Positions 60,849 through 64,000 of a stretch of DNA of 64,000 nt are shown piece after piece. The stretch spans positions 620,001-684,000 of the forward strand of contig NC_058141.1 of the NCBI RefSeq assembly GCF_011075055.1, read 5' to 3'. The notes under the pieces are model-generated. The model was given only the letters and a program-made list of their open reading frames with translations. It made no database searches and had not been told where the DNA came from. The position numbers and the translations under genes are program-made. Every line of letters starts with the position of its first letter. The first letter of the stretch is position 1. The stretch is from Mangifera indica (Eukaryota > Streptophyta > Magnoliopsida > Sapindales > Anacardiaceae).

Positions 60849-61443
60849 TAGGGGTGTTCAAAATCGGTTAACCGAACGATTTATCAATTTTTTGAATCCA
60901 ACCGAATTTTTGGTTTGAAAAAACTCATAAATAAAAACTGAACCAATTTAAAAATTAATTGATTTTGAACCAAATTAAATTTTTGTTAACCGGTTTTTAA
61001 ACTGAATTCCAAAAAATAATCATATTTTATTATTTTTTCTAATTTTTTTGAAAATATATTCAATATTTGATTAAAGTTTTATTCAACTTTTTAAAAGCTG
61101 ATTCGATTCAATTAATTGGTTTTAAAAATTAGACAAATTAGAAAATCGATTTTTCTATATTTTTGAACCAATATCTAAACCAATTTTTTAAATAGCAATG
61201 TTATGTATACCCATTTTTTATACACAATGATGTGTCATCATATAATTGGATAATTTTAAAACATGTGTCACCATATGATAAAGAAATATTCAATCACATG
61301 ATGACACCTCATCTGTGTACACAAATTGTGTATAAAAAATAGGTATACATAGTTTTATTGTTTTTTAAATAACCTATTTTTTGATTTAATTTTTTATTCA
61401 AAAATCAATTCATTGCAATTATCAAATAATTTTGAAACCCCTA
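60849..61443. mobile_element. hAT-type MITE (spacer copy 3), interrupted by a second MITE
   Basis: Same ends as 23269-23687 and 37684-38102, but 595 bp long because of the nested element at 61195-61360. Confidence 0.75.
61195..61360. mobile_element. Nested small MITE
   Basis: 166 bp with inverted ends GCAATGTTATGTATACC and GTATACATAGTTTTATTG; the 11-base TTTTTTAAATA is present on both sides (61184-61194, 61361-61371). Copies 1 and 2 of the host MITE lack it. Same family as 30703-30870. Confidence 0.8.
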
Positions 61444-61451
61444 ATTTCAAG

Positions 61452-62630
61452 TTGTGTCACCAAATTGTCTTCATTATAAGTTGTTTGGCATGGTGAAGGT
61501 TGGCGCGCAGAAGCAACTCTTCATACCCGGAAAAAAATTTCCAATTTTCGTGATACAATTTTCTGGGATAATAATAAGATAGTCAAACAATCTCTCAAAT
61601 ATGACCGTACACGTGTCCTTCACATCTCCCCTCACATGACTGACATATCGTTTCTAACCGTCAATAACTAATCCACATTTCCCATTTTCCTCCTATCACA
61701 GCCCTATTTAGGCAATTCTAATAATCTATTTTACAATCACGAATAATTCCTAATTTACCCCCAAATATTTTAAATATATTCAAATAACCCTGTAATTGTA
61801 AAGTTTTCACACTACACCCTTTTTATCCGTTATTGTTAATGTCTGTAAAAGCTTTTTCATAACAAAAATAAAAGAAATTAGTGAGATAAATGATTTTTTG
61901 TTTCTGAAAAATAAAAGATAAATAAAATTTCATAGATCTCATTTGGTTAATATGTTCAAAAATAATAGAAAATTTTCAATCTGTAAAGAATAATTTTAAC
62001 TATGATTTGTAAAAAATGTCTTTTACCTGCATTGTCCTATGTACTGATGTGTAAAATTTTCAATCTGATCCACAACATAAGTTATTGTAAAATCATAAAT
62101 AAAATGGAAAAAAAACCTGTTTCACCACTTTTTTTTTTATCTTAATGGTAAGACGTAAGAACAAGTTTTAGATATTTTATTCATTAGTTTTACATATATT
62201 AAATTATCGAGACTTTCGTATCTTTGAAACAGTTTTGTACAATATTCTATGCTTGAAGGGCGTATTTGCAGAGTTTTAAGTTATAGGGTGTCCAATTTTA
62301 TTACTTTTATCAAAACTCAAGTTTTCTTTCCTTCTTCTTCCTATCATTCATTTATTTAGAAGGTATTTGATTTAGGATAAATAAATATTACTCTAGTAAT
62401 TTATCTTTATTATTTATATTATTATATTTGATTTATAAGTAATAAAAAATTCTAATAATTTTATTATCAATAGTGATGTAACACATAATATAATATAAAA
62501 AGTAATTTTATTATTACTTTCATCTTAGATATTAAAAGTTTACTGAAATAATCTTGATCTTATTAAAATTATATTCATTGAGTTGTAGCAAATTATAAAA
62601 AGTAATTGTATTATTACTTTCATCTTAGAG
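61452..62630. other. AT-rich spacer, third copy, shortened
   Basis: Matches 23696 to about 24830, then breaks and joins A-type 3' flank at about 62631. No gene. Confidence 0.5.
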
Positions 62631-63752
62631 GATTGTATACTTGGAGTTGTAGGAGTTTGTATAAATGTCAATTTGGTGTTGGTATTATGTTCTAGAGAAA
62701 GATATCAAACCATCTAAAGTTATTTTAAAATGTAGATTGCAAGAATAGGGTTATCTGTTATCGGCTTTTACCTTCGGAGGTTAGTCAAGTAAATCTTGAC
62801 ATGGGAGCAATTCGGGACTTAACAGGTGACAGCGTCTTGAATGAATAAGGGATACTGGGTCAATGGGGTACAGTTGGAGGTTGCAATGCTGGACTGTTGG
62901 CTGACTTGTTCAAGACCAACTACGGTGTCCATAATTTCCTGTGGAGGTTGGTTCAGCTTACACTGAGCTCTGCCGGCTCAAGTGCAACTTAAGGCAACTT
63001 TTCAGTTGTTGATATTCCTGAGAAATTTTTTATTTGTTTATTGCTTTGCTACTTTTTCTCCGACGGCAGTTGATTCTAATATTACCATGCAAGGATAGAT
63101 GCTCTCGTTTTGCTTTAACATCCCCTTCTGTGACAGGCGATTAGGTGAGGATAAGAATTTAGGATAACATCCCTTTTGTGACTACAAATCGATGTGAAAA
63201 TTGAACAAGCTGCGTATCCCAGATGGGAGCACATTGATGAAAACCAATCTTTGGAGAATTTAATTTGAAGGCCGCCTAACTTTTTACTACATAATCGTTT
63301 TCCCTTTTCAGTCCTTTACCCTCCCACTGGTTGTCAGGATTGTGCAGCCAAAAATATAATTAAAAAAAATTTTTATTCAATCCTTCAATGGTGATCAGTT
63401 GTAATTTAATTATATTCCCCAGTTGAATCTCCACGAGAATAAGTAATTTCACAGGGGATTTATTTGTAATTACAGTATCCTGAATTCTTATATAAATATA
63501 TTTCTTGTATTAATAGCTTGTTTGCTTAATATGTCTTTGTTTTGTGTAACTGATTTTTATTTCGTTTCCTAACATTTAGTTATACTTTCATTGCACTCTA
63601 TGACAGTTCTCAACAACCTGCATTTTATCATCGAAAAAAGTTGAGTCTTCCACACTTTAAACTATGGCATCTATTTATGATAATGAATTCAAGTTTTCTT
63701 GATACAATAATCTCTTTGTTGGGGCAATCTGGTACATCATAGAATTACAATA
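62631..63752. other. 3' flank of A4, no gene seen
   Basis: Matches 25970-27064 and 40070-41170 with a short insertion near 63150. Confidence 0.5.
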
Positions 63753-64000
63753 TTACTTTAATGACAGTGTCGAAGAATCTAGTTGCGATCTTGAAGGAGA
63801 AGTTAAGAAAGGCCTTGGTGGGATTTGCAGCATGTCAAGATTGCTTTCCAACATATCTATCACTCTGCTCATTGTTGGCCTATCTGAGGGCTTAGTCTGT
63901 ATGCACCACAAGCTCACTATCATCGTCTTTCTTATATAATTTTTATCCTCTTCATTTGAAATGCCATCCAATCCAAGCTCTTCATCTTCTTCAAGGCGTT
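63753..64000 (-). CDS. A4: 3' end of a type-A LRK kinase exon, cut by the right edge
   Basis: The last 80 or so codons of the kinase exon, open, ending at the same stop as A1-A3. It encodes the C-lobe region with [20 protein letters not shown] and the C-terminal LQIPPRPF tail. The rest, including the catalytic loop, lies outside the window, so I cannot say whether the gene is intact. Confidence 0.85.
   Translation of the reverse strand, partial: RLEEDEELGLDGISNEEDKNYIRKTMIVSLWCIQTKPSDRPTMSRVIDMLESNLDMLQIPPRPFLTSPSRSQLDSSTLSLK

Noticed and set aside
1..64000. tRNA, rRNA, CRISPR array or bacterial-type operon
   Set aside because: None seen. Initiator Met-tRNA matches occur only as retrotransposon primer sites, and repeats are tandem units or TIR elements without spacer-repeat structure.

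Overview
The window is nuclear DNA from a flowering plant, most likely a eudicot; I cannot name the species. Evidence: plant-type receptor kinases with spliced exons, Ty3/gypsy chromovirus and Ty1/copia elements primed by initiator Met-tRNA, many small TIR elements (MITEs), and AT-rich intergenic DNA. No bacterial-style operon, rRNA, tRNA or CRISPR array is visible.

The core is a tandem cluster of LRK10L-type receptor-like kinases (leaf-rust-10-like, GUB_WAK_bind ectodomain, non-RD kinase), all on the minus strand. There are two paralogous types, A and B. Each has three exons: exon 1 (signal peptide and Cys-rich ectodomain), a 39-nt micro-exon 2 (juxtamembrane and start of the membrane helix) and exon 3 (rest of the helix and kinase). 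A1 (1850-4989), B2 (18917-22748) and A3 (41171-44307) are open across all exons. A2 (27065-30194) has one nonsense codon in exon 1. B0 (1-494) has a 46-bp frameshifting deletion. B1 (16509-17219) is an ectodomain exon with no micro-exon or kinase exon found. B3 (35219-37325) and B4 (59220-59534) are relics. A4 runs off the right edge.

The cluster grew by tandem duplication of a unit of about 13-14 kb: A 3' flank, A gene, A 5' flank, DUF789-like relic on the plus strand, AT-rich spacer, DUF1218-like first exon on the plus strand, hairpin, B kinase relic with an intronic MULE, then a spacer with a hAT-type MITE. Units run about 25.75-39.86 kb and 39.86-62.63 kb. The second is enlarged by two copia insertions whose empty sites can be read in the first. 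The left part (1-25 kb) is a diverged, rearranged version carrying a 2-kb fold-back element of AT-rich arms with GC-rich GGTTGGCG palindromes, and a gypsy element.

Three complete LTR retrotransposons are present. The gypsy chromovirus (9734-15949) has 716-bp LTRs with about 4 differences. Copia-1 (45014-49937, minus) has 433-bp LTRs that look identical. Copia-2 (53509-58597) has 187-bp LTRs with about 10 differences. All three have intact LTRs but stop codons in gag-pol.

The intact LRKs would be plasma-membrane receptor kinases with a polysaccharide- or wall-binding-type ectodomain; the family is linked to pathogen and stress signalling. The cluster shows birth, decay and partial reuse: intact receptors, a possible kinase-dead receptor (A3, catalytic Lys to Asn), a solo ectodomain and several pseudogenes.
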